NCBI GenBank assembly: GCA_008729055.1
Contig: SDUX01000004.1
Location: forward strand, 4,232,559-4,296,558
DNA: 64,000 nucleotides
Direction of reading: 5' to 3'
From: Pyropia haitanensis
Taxonomy: Eukaryota; Rhodophyta; Bangiophyceae; Bangiales; Bangiaceae
The position numbers and the translations under genes are program-made. Of the stretch, positions 10,304 to 19,556 are shown in pieces. Below the pieces are notes generated by a model. That model was not told the DNA's origin. It saw only the letters and a program-made list of their open reading frames with translations, and searched no databases. How positions within the stretch are numbered: position 1 is the stretch's first letter; each line of letters starts with the position of its first letter.

Positions 10304-10319
10304 AAAACAAAAAAAAAAA
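10304..10319 (+). promoter_or_regulatory. A-rich tract in the PABP 3' UTR
   Basis: A 16-base tract that is all A except one C starts 75 bases after the PABP stop codon. PABP mRNAs of other eukaryotes carry A-rich tracts, usually in the 5' UTR, through which PABP limits its own synthesis. A similar role here is a guess. The rest of 10229-10975 is T/G-rich 3' flank with no gene. Confidence 0.3.
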
Positions 10320-10975
10320 TGTGGCATGCGTGTGCACACGCTCAAGGATGGCTCGCTGTTGACTCCCCCCATCAGGTGACCTCCCGTTTTTCCGAGTGGC
10401 TTTTGACTCTTCTATTTTTCTTTTTCTGCCTTTCTCTGCCGTTTGCCGTGTTTTCACTGCCTCTGTTAGGCTGCATGCGCCCGTGGCGCATGTGTTGTGG
10501 GCGTGGCGTGGGCGGGGGTGGCCGGCCGGCTATGTCGCCACCGTCGGCGCCGCTGCTGCGTGTGTCATGTGGATGTGTGCGAGCTTTTGGTGAGTCCATG
10601 TTGGTGTGTGTGCGTGGGTGTCCTCTTTGGTTTACGAAAAAACATAGATTGTTGCTTGACGCACGTGTCGTGACGCCCGACTGGTCGCCACTGCAACTTG
10701 CTGGTGGGCACGGCGCGGCGGTCTTGGCCGTTTGACGTACGGAGGTGGCGTGGTCTGCTGCGCCATCGTGGGCAGGAAATGCAAGCAGTGACAGGCATCC
10801 CTAGACAGCACCTTTTCACCTTCGTCTGGCTGGCGGGCTCGACCCGCTCGATGCGCGTGTGGCCCGGTCAATGTACCCACACCGTCCCGCCGCCTGCCCT
10901 CTTTGTCCATCTACAGACACCGCTGCCATTCCGCTTCCGCCTCGGCCACCCCACACCCGAGCGGACGCAACCCCC

Positions 10976-12780
10976 CTACGGGTACACCGGCTCTGGCCGG
11001 AAGGCGTCCTCAATGCGTGCCCACGCGACGCGCACCTCCGCCTCGGAGGCGCTCGCAAAACAAAAGCGGAACCAGCCCGCCTGCTCGCAGTAGCACTGCC
11101 CGCCCGGCGTGACGAGCACCTTGGCGCGGACCAGCCGCCGGAATACCGCGTCCTCGCGCGCAAACGCGTCGGCCGGGCCGCCCGTCAGGGGCACCCCCCG
11201 GGCGGCGGCGGCGGCCTCCACCTCCGCCGCCGACACGGCGGCCAGCAGCGGCCGGAGGTCGGTCCAGAGAAAAAAGCCCGCCGCGGGCGGCACCGCCGTG
11301 ATGGTCGCGCCCGCGGGGCGGGCGGAGGCCATCGCGTCCGCGGCCGCGGCGGCCGCCGACGACAGGCGGCGGCGGTTTTCAGCAAGGTACGCGTCGAGGG
11401 CGGGCCGGTCGGTGAGGAGCGCCGTCAGCGCGGCCTGCGTGTCCACCGCGACGGACGAAAAGTAGGTGACGGTCGCAAACACCTCCCGCACCGCCGCGTT
11501 GTCGGTGAGGAGGACGCCCGCGCGGAGGGCGTTGCCACAAAAGTCCTTGGAGAAGGACCACACAATGTGCACGTCGTCACCCAGACCCTCCTCCCCGGCG
11601 TCGGCCAGCACCTCGGCGACCGACACAAAGGGGGCCTTGCCGCCGCCAAGCGGCGGCGGGTCAAACGTGGAGTGCACGTAGATCTCGTCAAAGATGAGGT
11701 GGATGCCCTTGGACCGGCCCCAGCGGACGACCGCGGCGACCTCGGCCGCGGGCATGATCGCGCCCGTCGGGTTGCCCGGGTTGCACACCACCACCGCCCG
11801 CAGGTTGACGGGCGTCACCCGCGCCGCGTTGGCCCGCCACGCCGCGTCGAGGCCCGCGGCGGTGATGGCAAAGCCCGCCGCCGGGTCCATCGGTGCCGCG
11901 ACCGTCGCGACGCCCGCCCGCGACGCAAAGTCCCGCACAAACCCATAGTAGAGGGGCGTCGGCACGAGCACCCCGTCGCCCGCGTCGGCCACCACCGACG
12001 CGAGCAGGTCGATCACCGCGCCCGCGCCTGACGACAGGTGCACCGCCTCGGGGGGGAAGACCCGCTTGCCCGCCGCCAGCGAGGCGGAAAAGAGGGCGGC
12101 GAGCGCGGCGCGCAGGCCGGGCGTCCCGCACATGGGCCCGTACGCGAGCGCCGCCGCCGGCAGCGGCGGCCGCCGCGACAGGTGCGCCGCGATGAGGTCG
12201 GCGGAGAGGCGGTTCTCCGCGACGGAGAGGCTGATGTAGCCGCCGGGGTTGGTGTCCGCGTCGTACGGGTCGTCGGCGGCGGCAAACGCCAGGCGCAGGT
12301 ACTCGGGGAAGGGGGAGAGGAGGGCGCGGCCGCGGACGGAGAGGGCGGCCGCCCCGGGGGGGGGGCGCCGGGGCCGTCACCCCCGCCGCCGCCGCCGCCG
12401 CCGCCGCCATTCGCATCGCCGTCGGGGGTGGGGGCCATCGCGGCCGCCGCGTCCGCCACCGGTGCCACCGCGTCGGCGGCTGGGCCGCCCCCCGCCGCAG
12501 GCGGCGGCGCCGCCGACGACGCCCGCGGGGCGGTGGCAGCCACAGAACTGCCGCCCACGCCGACGCGCCGCCCCCCCGCCGGGTGACGCCCAGCCGCCGC
12601 GGCCGCCGCCGCCGTGGCGGCAGTGGCTCCCGACGACGGGAGGCGGCGGCCGCCCAGCGGCGGGCCGCGACGAAGCCGGCCTGTGGGGGCCGCGGCAGCG
12701 GCGGCGGTGGGCGGCCGACGGGGAGCGGCGGTCACGGGCCAGGCAACGGGAGGCGGCCGGGGAGCGGCTGGCAGCAGCAT
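10976..12780 (-). CDS. ACC-synthase-like PLP aminotransferase, frame broken at a G-run
   Basis: This is a fold-type I PLP enzyme closest in pattern to 1-aminocyclopropane-1-carboxylate synthase-like aminotransferases. Reading N to C: TNPGGYISLSVAENRLS (the N-terminal signature), AYGPMCGTPGLRAAL, VVVCNPGNPTGAI, IFDEIYVHSTF, the PLP-lysine motif SFSKDFCGNALRAGVL, and the C-terminal motif GWFRFCFA. The domain frame runs without a stop from 12376 down to the TAG at 10976-10978, but it has no ATG before MCGTPG, which is well inside the domain. Upstream continuation requires a frame change at the ten-base G-run 12356-12365. Possible ATGs beyond it lie at 12410, 12416 and about 12437 (MAPTPDGDAN), or at 12780 (MLLPAAPRPPPVAWP). 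I give the outermost because a TATA-like element lies about 100 bases before it. Activity as a true ACC synthase cannot be told from a related aminotransferase. It is convergent with PABP. Confidence 0.75.
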
Positions 12781-12877
12781 CCGCAAAGAGGGGGGGCGGC
12801 GACGGCAGAGCCAACGGGGTGGCTGCGGTGGGGGCGGCGGGCGGCTGCGCCTTGTGCTGCGCGGATCGGAGGGGATG

Positions 12878-12884
12878 AGTATAG
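12878..12884 (-). promoter_or_regulatory. TATA-like element of the aminotransferase gene
   Basis: On the minus strand GCTATACTC lies about 100 bases before the ATG at 12780. It is the only AT-rich hexamer nearby and supports a promoter position there. Confidence 0.3.
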
Positions 12885-12899
12885 CAGAGCGTCTGAGCG

Positions 12900-14121
12900 C
12901 GGAGCGCGGGCGCGGTCGGGTCACCTCGACATCGCAGACGAGCTCGGGTTATCCGAGGTCGGGATGACGCTGGACCCAGGTTTCGCCGAAAACGTACGCC
13001 GGTTTTAGGAAGTAACGGGACGGATGCAGCCAACAGACGCTCGTCGTCGCTTGGCTCTAGCGTTCCTCACGCTGCCCCCCATATACTCCCTTACCGCCAC
13101 CACCCCCGATGTTCCTCGACGGCCATCCACACTTGTTTTTCCATTCGGCCCGCGGTCACGGGTTGACAGTCTGTCTCTCACTCTCTCCCCCCCCTACCCC
13201 ATTTTTCCCGCTCCATCCTCCCTCCTCCGGCAGCCGACGCCGCTGCGTCGCGCTCAGCCGTGCCAACGCCCGCGCCGACGACGGCCGCGGCGGCGGCCGC
13301 CGCGGCGGCTGCATCGGCAGCGGCGGCAGCGACGACCACGATGGCCGGCGGCGGCAGCAGCCGCCGGCCACTCTGCTGCCGCCCCCACTTCTGACGGCTG
13401 GGGATGGCGGCCGCGGCGCCGCCGTGACCTCTGAATTCCGGACCCACCCCCCCCCCCACTGGCCGCGGGTCTGCTGACGGCGGCGATGGGTCCCGACCGC
13501 GGCAGTATGCTGCGCCGGAAAGAGGATGCGGAACGTCACGGCCGGCAGTTCGAAACGCAAGCTCCCTTCCCCCCCCCCCCCTCTTCTCCCCTGCACCCGA
13601 CCTTCTAGCAACATGCAAGACGGGCAGGCACCGCTGGCGACAGCGTTGCAGCAACAGATGGTGGAGCAGCGACGGTTATGGCGGCGGCGGCGGCGGCGTC
13701 GGCCATGGCGGTGACACATATTGCTGCGGAGGCGGCCCCGACGGCGGCGGTGCGCCGCTGCTTCCCCCCAACCCGCGGGATGCGTCTGCATGACAAAAGT
13801 CGCACCGCCAGCCAAGGACACAGACATAGGTGGGCGGGGGGCGGTGTGTTGGCGCCAGTGCCGGTGGACGTTCAGTGGCGCCGGCCGACGCGGCGGTTCG
13901 GGCGGCGGTGACGGTCGTAGCGGCATCACCGCACAGGCGGGGAACACGGCATGGTGAGTGGCACTGCGGGTTCGCGGGGTGGAGGCGTCCTCGGCGGGGA
14001 GTCCAATAGCACAACCATCGTCTCGATGACGCACGCTCGCGCGAGGCCCAAACGAGAAAAAATAAAATTTTCACAAGGTATAAATATTTTAACATTTTCA
14101 TTCCAGCACGAAGAACCGAAA
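12900..14121. other. Intergenic region without a recognised gene
   Basis: The stretch holds CATATAC near 13079, a C/T-rich tract at 13165-13225 and several short frames. One starts at the ATG at 13613 with MQDGQAPLATALQQQMVEQ and becomes an Arg run after 20 residues. It reads more like protein than its surroundings but matches no family I know. The last 100 bases before the tRNA are AT-rich. Confidence 0.3.
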
Positions 14122-14203
14122 TCTTCCATAGTATAGTGGTTAGTATGCCCGCCTGTCACGCGGGAGACCCGGGTTCAATGTACTGAGTGTCCCGGTGGGA
14201 GAG
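14122..14203 (+). tRNA. tRNA-Asp (anticodon GTC) with a 10-base insertion in the T-loop
   Basis: The cloverleaf is clear. The acceptor half TCTTCCA (14122-14128) pairs with TGGGAGA (14196-14202), with one G-U, and is followed by discriminator G at 14203, the identity base of tRNA-Asp. The D-arm GTATAGTGGTTAGTATG matches the eukaryotic A box. The anticodon stem CCCGC/GCGGG encloses loop CTGTCAC with anticodon GTC. The T-stem CCGGG (14169-14173) pairs perfectly with CCCGG (14191-14195). The T-loop between them is 17 bases instead of 7: TTCAAT, then an extra GTACTGAGTG (about 14180-14189), then T. Removing ten bases restores TTCAATT. The exact boundaries are ambiguous by one or two bases. A TTTT stop follows at 14212. 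This could be an ectopic intron at position 59/60 or a damaged gene. Confidence 0.85.
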
Positions 14204-14211
14204 ATCAATCA

Positions 14212-14215
14212 TTTT
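14212..14215 (+). terminator. RNA polymerase III T-run
   Basis: TTTT lies nine bases after the discriminator base of the tRNA. This is the usual Pol III termination signal and spacing. Confidence 0.5.
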
Positions 14216-14907
14216 GCCCTTCTGAGATCGATCTGTGTGCCACATCGGTGCAGCAAGGTACTCTCAGCACCTTTAATTGTATTGTTTCGGTACTGATCCC
14301 AGCTCCCCCCCGTCCTGGGCTATTCCCGTCCATCCATCCATCGGACGACCAGTAATGTGGATGGAATCTGTGACGCTTCTTGTGCGCGGCGGGGCCCTGC
14401 GGATCCACCGTTCCAGCCACGGAGGTGGCAGCCTGTCTGGTGTGCGTGCAATATACCGCTCTCCACCTCCCCGCAGGACGCTCGCCTTCTCCGTCTCCCC
14501 CCTCGTCTACCCCTCCGTCTCGTCGCCCCGCCGCCCACCATTACGGTCCACGTGGCGCGGAGCGTCTGCCTGTGGCCGTCCGACGCCCCGTCCGGGCGAC
14601 CCGGCCGTGACCGCGCCGCCGCTCGGTGCGTGGCTGCGGCGGTGGGGCCGCCGTTGCCGGCCCGCACGCGCGTCGGCGGCCGATCACCGCGTTCTGCCGC
14701 TCCCCCACCGCGTTTCCCCCGCGGTCGGTCTGTTTCCCCCCCCAGGCGCGGTGTGCCTTGTGTGCGGGGCGACCCGAGTTGCCCGCCGCTGCCGCGTCCC
14801 GGCCTGGCCGCGGGCGGCGTACCGGCGGCCGCCCCGCCGGGCCGCCGCCGCCGCGATCGTCTCTTGTGTCGACCCCGTGCTGCGGTGGTGCCGCCACAGC
14901 GGACGCG

Positions 14908-16148
14908 ATGGTCGCCATCGCCTCGGACAGCGGCCGCGGCGGGGGCGGGTGGGGGTGCGTCGGCGAGTGCGCCGCGGCTGACCATGGTGCGGCCGCGCTG
15001 TTCGCGGCGGCGCCAGTGGCGTTTCTTCCCGCCGCGGCGCCCGCCCCGTGCGCTGGCGGACGACTCGCGGGTGCCGCTGCGAGGGGGGGGCGGCCGCGGC
15101 CGCCGCACCGGCTGGTCGTGGGCGCCCGCCGGCCGTCGCTGCTGCCGTCGCCGCGGCGGCGGCGGCGGGGCGGCGGTGCGGCCGCGGCGCCAGGCACGGC
15201 GGCCACCACCGGCCGGCAGCCGCCCGTGGCCACGGCAGGCACGGACGGGGGGCCGCAGGCCGGCGGCGGTGGCGGCAGCGGCGGCCCTGCCGGCGGCACG
15301 CCACCCCCTGGTGCCGACGACGTGGGTAGCGGCGGCGGCGGCGGTGGAGGTGGCGGCGGCGGGTCGTGGTCGTCCAATGGCCGGCGGCCGCTGGCGTCTC
15401 GGCTGGCGGGCCGCGCGCTCAGCGCCCTCCTCCGCTCCGTGTGCGACTCGGTGACGGGGCTGGTCGTGGATGTGGACGCGGACAGCAGCTTGGCGCTCCT
15501 GTCGGGCCGCGTGCGGGGCGTGTCGGTGGCGGCGGACCGGCTCGTCTACAGGGGCGTCCGGGTGTCGGGGTCGGTGGCCCTCTTCACCGACGCCATCGAG
15601 CTGGACTGGAGCCGCCCCACGGGCGGGGAGCCTGCCGAGCCGTTTGACCTTGGCGGCGGCGGCGGCGGCTGGGACGACCCCGACGCGACCGTCGGGTGGA
15701 AGCCGGGTGCGTCGGCGCCCGGCCGGGAGCCCCCCCCCACCCCCGAGCAGCGCCGCCGGCAGGAGGAGGCGGAGCGCGAGCGACGACAGCAACGACTGCG
15801 GCGGCGGCTGGGCTTCCCCGTCCTCCCCCGCCTTGCGAAGCCCGTTGCCCTGTCTGGGCTGGTCACCCTGACGCAGGCGGACGTGAACAATTCGCCCGCC
15901 CTCCGCGACACGTGCGCGGCGGTGCTGGAGGAGGTGCTCCGCGTCGGCCTCAGTGGCGCCGTCGGCCGCCTCCTCCCGCGCGCCATTGGTGGGGTGGACG
16001 TGGAGCTCGTCGGCGTCGAGCTGTGGTCGTCCGTGTCGGCGTCGCCGGCGGTCGTTGCGGCGCGCAAGCGGCGGCGGCGCGGCTGGGCCACCGACACGGA
16101 CGTCACCGACGCGGAGGCGGACGGCGGCGGCTTTGGCAGCTGGCCGGG

Positions 16149-16182
<34 letters not shown>

Positions 16183-16987
16183 GGGGGGGGGGTGTGGACG
16201 GTGCCGCCTGGGGCGGCGTCGCCGCCCCCGCCGACGAGGGCGAGTACGCGCAGACGGCAGAGGCGGTCGTGGACGGCGCGGGGGTGGGCAGGTGGGGGGC
16301 CGAGCCAGACTGGTGGGCGGCCTTTGCCGCCCGCACGGGCGTCGGCGGCGGCGGGCGTGACGGCGGCGCCGCTGGCCGGGCGGGTAGCGGCAGAGGCGCC
16401 GGCAGTGGTGACGATGTAGCGACCGCGGCGGCAGGTGGCGGCGCGCCTCCGCGGACAGGTTCGGCAGGCAACCGGTCAGCGGCGGCGGCACCCGCCGGGT
16501 CGGCAGCGGGGGACGACGCCCCCCCAGCCACGCCGGGTGCGTCTGCGCCCCCCCCCGCCGTCCCCCCCGACCGCTCCCGCGGCGTCCTCGTTCTGCACGC
16601 GACTGCTTCCCTCTCCTCTGGCCGCTCCTTCTCTTTTACCGTTCGCACGGGGGTGCGGGTGGAGCAGGCGGGCCGCGTTCTCACCCTCCGTCAGCCCGAG
16701 CTGCTCATCCGTGGCCTGCCCATCCCCCTATTGACGGTGGCGATGATTGGGGTGGAGCTCGGCCCCGAGGCGGTGGTGACCAAGCTGGAGATTGGGGACG
16801 GCGAGCTGACTGCCGAGGGCGTCCTCGTCATCCCGCCACTGGAGGATGGGTTTGGGGGTGGGGGGGGGGGGAGCAAGGCGGAGGGGGCGAGCAGGGCGGG
16901 GGGGGGCGCGCAGGGGGGCAGGGGGAGCAGGGCCGGCTCGGCTCGGCTATCCGCCTGTTTGACCGTGCCCGCGCGACGCGGATGTGA
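14908..16987 (+). CDS. DUF2993-domain protein, frame broken at two G-runs
   Basis: DUF2993 proteins are lipid-transfer-like proteins of cyanobacteria, actinobacteria and plastid lineages with mostly unknown roles. The N-terminal half of the domain is at about 15390-15960: GLVVDVDADSSLALLSGRV, GVSVAADRLVYRGVRVSGS, then KPVALSGLVTLTQADVNNSP. The C-terminal half is at about 16580-16840 in another frame: SFSFTVRTGVRVEQAGRVL, LPIPLLTVAMIGVELG and VVTKLEIGDGELTAEGVLV. The frames join at the ten-base G-run 16183-16192. A second G-run at 16860-16871 would shift the end into a frame that closes with IRLFDRARATRM and TGA at 16985-16987, a more natural end than the open Gly/Arg-rich frame. The first in-frame ATG is at 14908; an upstream exon cannot be excluded (an acceptor-like CCCCCAG lies near 14738-14745). 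The long Gly-rich N-terminus may include a transit peptide. A plastid location is inferred. Confidence 0.65.
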
Positions 16988-17609
16988 AGGTTGGAGTTTG
17001 GGTACACGGTTGTGGATCAGAGGAGGTGGCGGTGGTCATGTCTTTCAGCCTCTGCTCCGCGTTTGCGCTGCTCGTACGCGTTCTTTGCTGCTTGGTGAGC
17101 GAAGGGCGCGCTGGAGCTTGGCCTATGGATATTATGGGAAGCCTGCACGATGCCTGTTCCCTCTCTGCAGAGCGAGAGAACGAGCCTGGCCGAGGTTGTG
17201 TGGTTGCTGCTCCTTTACGTGGGTGTGCTCGCTTGGCGCACGCGCCGCTCAACTGGAGGGCTATGGGCACAGATAGACAACGAAAAGTCGTTTACGTGTG
17301 CTTTGTGCTTCCTCCTGATAGCCTCCAGATGCCGTCCATTGGAGCGCTGCTGGCCGTGACCGACTGCTGGTGAGGCCCTGTAGCTGTGTTTTTTTTTCTC
17401 GCCATGCCTTCCCTGTTCTTTCCGTTGTTGCTGTGTCACACGTGTCAAAAACCTGGATTGATCCGCGAGCTGGAAGGAGATCAAGTACGCCGGGTGTCGT
17501 CATGCGCGCATGCCGCATAACCCGTCGCCTTCGTGCAAAGTCCCGTCTGGTCCGTTGTGTGCGTCCGGTGGTCTGGGAGCCTGGCCGCCCCCCCCCCCCC
17601 CACATCACC
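16988..17609 (+). other. Spacer between the DUF2993 and glyoxalase II genes
   Basis: Mixed-composition DNA with short frames only. A C-run lies directly before the next ATG. No RNA gene or recognisable ORF is seen. Confidence 0.3.
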
Positions 17610-18683
17610 ATGGCCTCTGCCTTTCTCCCTACTCTTGCTCGCAGCTGGCGACGGCACCCCCTGTCGTCGCCTCCCAGGGTGACCCGACTCCGCCCCGCCG
17701 GTGGCGCTGCCCGGCCCGTCCACCGGCGGCTGTCATGCACCCCCCCGGCGCGCATGGCCATCACGGTGACGCCCGTCCCGACCCTCGACACAAACTACGC
17801 GTACCTCATCAGCGACACGGATAGCGGCAAGGGCGTAGCGGTGGACCCTGCGCAACCGTCGCGGATGCTGGCCGCTGCCGCCGCGGCGGGCACGGACGTG
17901 GTGGAGGTGTGGTGCACGCACCACCACCCCGACCACTCGGCGGGGAATGTGGGGCTGGTTGCCGCCCTCGGCGGCGGCATCCCGGTGGTAGCGAGCGGCC
18001 TTGAGCGCGGCGGCGCCCGCGTGCCGGGCGCAACCGTCAGCATCCGCGACGGCGACGCGGGCCGCGTGGCGGGCACCGCCATCCGGTGGACAGCCATCCA
18101 CACGCCGGGCCACACCGACGGCCACATGTGCTTTGTGGTGGACGGGGTGACCGTCCCTGCGGCGGTGGTTGACGCGGCAGGCCTCGGCGCGGCTGCGCCG
18201 CCGCCGTCGGCGGCGACGCCCGACCCCGCCACTGGCGCGCCCGCGGTGGTGGTGCCGGCGCTCTTCTCTGGCGACGCCCTCTTCCTCGGTGGCTGCGGGC
18301 GCCTCTTTGAAGGCACCCCCGCCGAGATGCTCGCCTCCCTCGACGCCCTCGTCGCCCGCCTGCCCGCCGCCACCGCTGTCTTTTGTGGCCACGAGTATAC
18401 CGAGTCCAACCTCCGCTTTGCCGCGGCGGTCGAGCCGGACAACGCGGCGGTGGCGGCCGCCGCCAAGCGCGTGCGGGCGGTGCTTGGCGACGCGCCGTGG
18501 GCGGACCCGCGGCGGGGGGTGAGCGTGCCCGGCTGGCTGGGCGCAGAGGTGGGCGTGAACCCGTTCCTCCGCGTCCGTGAGCCGTCCGTCGCTGCCGCGG
18601 TTGGCAAAGGGGGGGGGGGAGGGGGGGGACACGACGCGGTGGCTGTGATGGCGGCGCTGCGCAAGTGGAAGAACCGGTTCTGA
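17610..18683 (+). CDS. hydroxyacylglutathione hydrolase (glyoxalase II)
   Basis: The enzyme hydrolyses S-D-lactoylglutathione to D-lactate and glutathione, the second step of methylglyoxal detoxification. It is a metallo-beta-lactamase-fold protein. The metal-binding motif THHHPDH is at residues 103-109, with the later ligands in HTPGHTDGH and FSGDALFLGGCGRLFEG, and the glyoxalase II C-terminal domain is marked by VFCGHEYTESNLRFA and GVNPFLR. The ATG at 17610 follows a C-run and starts MASAFLPTLARSWRRHPLS, a typical mitochondrial presequence. A second in-frame ATG at 17754 (residue 49, MAITVTPVPTL) begins exactly at the mature domain and could give a cytosolic form. The protein has 357 residues. 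The frame is intact even through an 11-base G-run near 18609 that codes for a Gly linker. Confidence 0.93.
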   Translation: MASAFLPTLARSWRRHPLSSPPRVTRLRPAGGAARPVHRRLSCTPPARMAITVTPVPTLDTNYAYLISDTDSGKGVAVDPAQPSRMLAAAAAAGTDVVEVWCTHHHPDHSAGNVGLVAALGGGIPVVASGLERGGARVPGATVSIRDGDAGRVAGTAIRWTAIHTPGHTDGHMCFVVDGVTVPAAVVDAAGLGAAAPPPSAATPDPATGAPAVVVPALFSGDALFLGGCGRLFEGTPAEMLASLDALVARLPAATAVFCGHEYTESNLRFAAAVEPDNAAVAAAAKRVRAVLGDAPWADPRRGVSVPGWLGAEVGVNPFLRVREPSVAAAVGKGGGGGGGHDAVAVMAALRKWKNRF

Positions 18684-19556
18684 TGGGTACGGGGTGCTGG
18701 GGGGGGGGGGGGGGAGGGGAGACGTGAAGGACACGGAACAGTTGGGGGGGCTGGGCTGTTGCGCGGGGAGTCATTGACCCCTACTGCTCTAGATGTGTGG
18801 CCTTCGGTGCTTTCTGGTACCTTGCTGTCCGGCCCGTGGTTGCGTAGTTGCCGGTCAGGCGAGCAACAGCCCTTGCCGCAAAGGTGTGTGGTGGGTGTTG
18901 GCTTGCCCACTCAATCAGCTCGGTCCTCTCAAAGTCAGGGACACGAAGAGTCCTGTCTGAGCCCGCATGGAGCGTCGCGGGTGTGCGCAATGCCCTACAA
19001 AGACCCAACGGGTGTTCTCTCCTTGACAACCAGAACACGACAGAGAGGTACGACTGACTTACGCTTGCGGACGGCTCTTGCACCGCGGAGAGGACACTCG
19101 ACTCGGAGGTCGTCAGAGTCCACCTCAGGGGTTCGAGCGAAACCGAGCCATTTCTGACTCCACCGACTACAGTAGAACTGTGTTCAAATTGGCTTTTCTG
19201 AGAGGCACTGTGTGCAGTTGCCTTCTTTGGATGCACCAGGAACACTGTGCCGTGACGCCATTGGCGCCACCAGCTTCAAACTAGATGCTGTGGTTGGATG
19301 CACGGCGTGGTGCAACCGCCGACGTCGGCTGTTTCGAAGCCCAAGGGGGTAGCTTCTTCCTCGCCCCGCGGCCTTCCTGCCCTTCCCATCATGAACCGCT
19401 CGCCTACGCCGGCCTGACACCCTGCTAGCATCCCGTTGTGTGCCTCTGACTATTCCTTCCCGTTCGTACCCTGGCGCCGCGTGGCTGTCTCTTCCGCTCC
19501 CTTCGTGTCCGCCTCCCACCTTCCCTGCGCCCCTCCTTCCCTCCTTTGCCGTAGCC
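18684..19556. other. Spacer between glyoxalase II and Rad9
   Basis: Moderate-GC DNA of about 870 bases. A TTCGAG within GGGGTTCGAG near 19128 recalls a tRNA T-loop, but no stems form around it. No gene is supported. Confidence 0.3.

Noticed and set aside
19080..19160. GGGGTTCGAG resembling a tRNA T-loop
   Set aside because: No complementary T-stem or acceptor stem can be formed on either side, even when allowing an inserted segment as in the tRNA at 14122.
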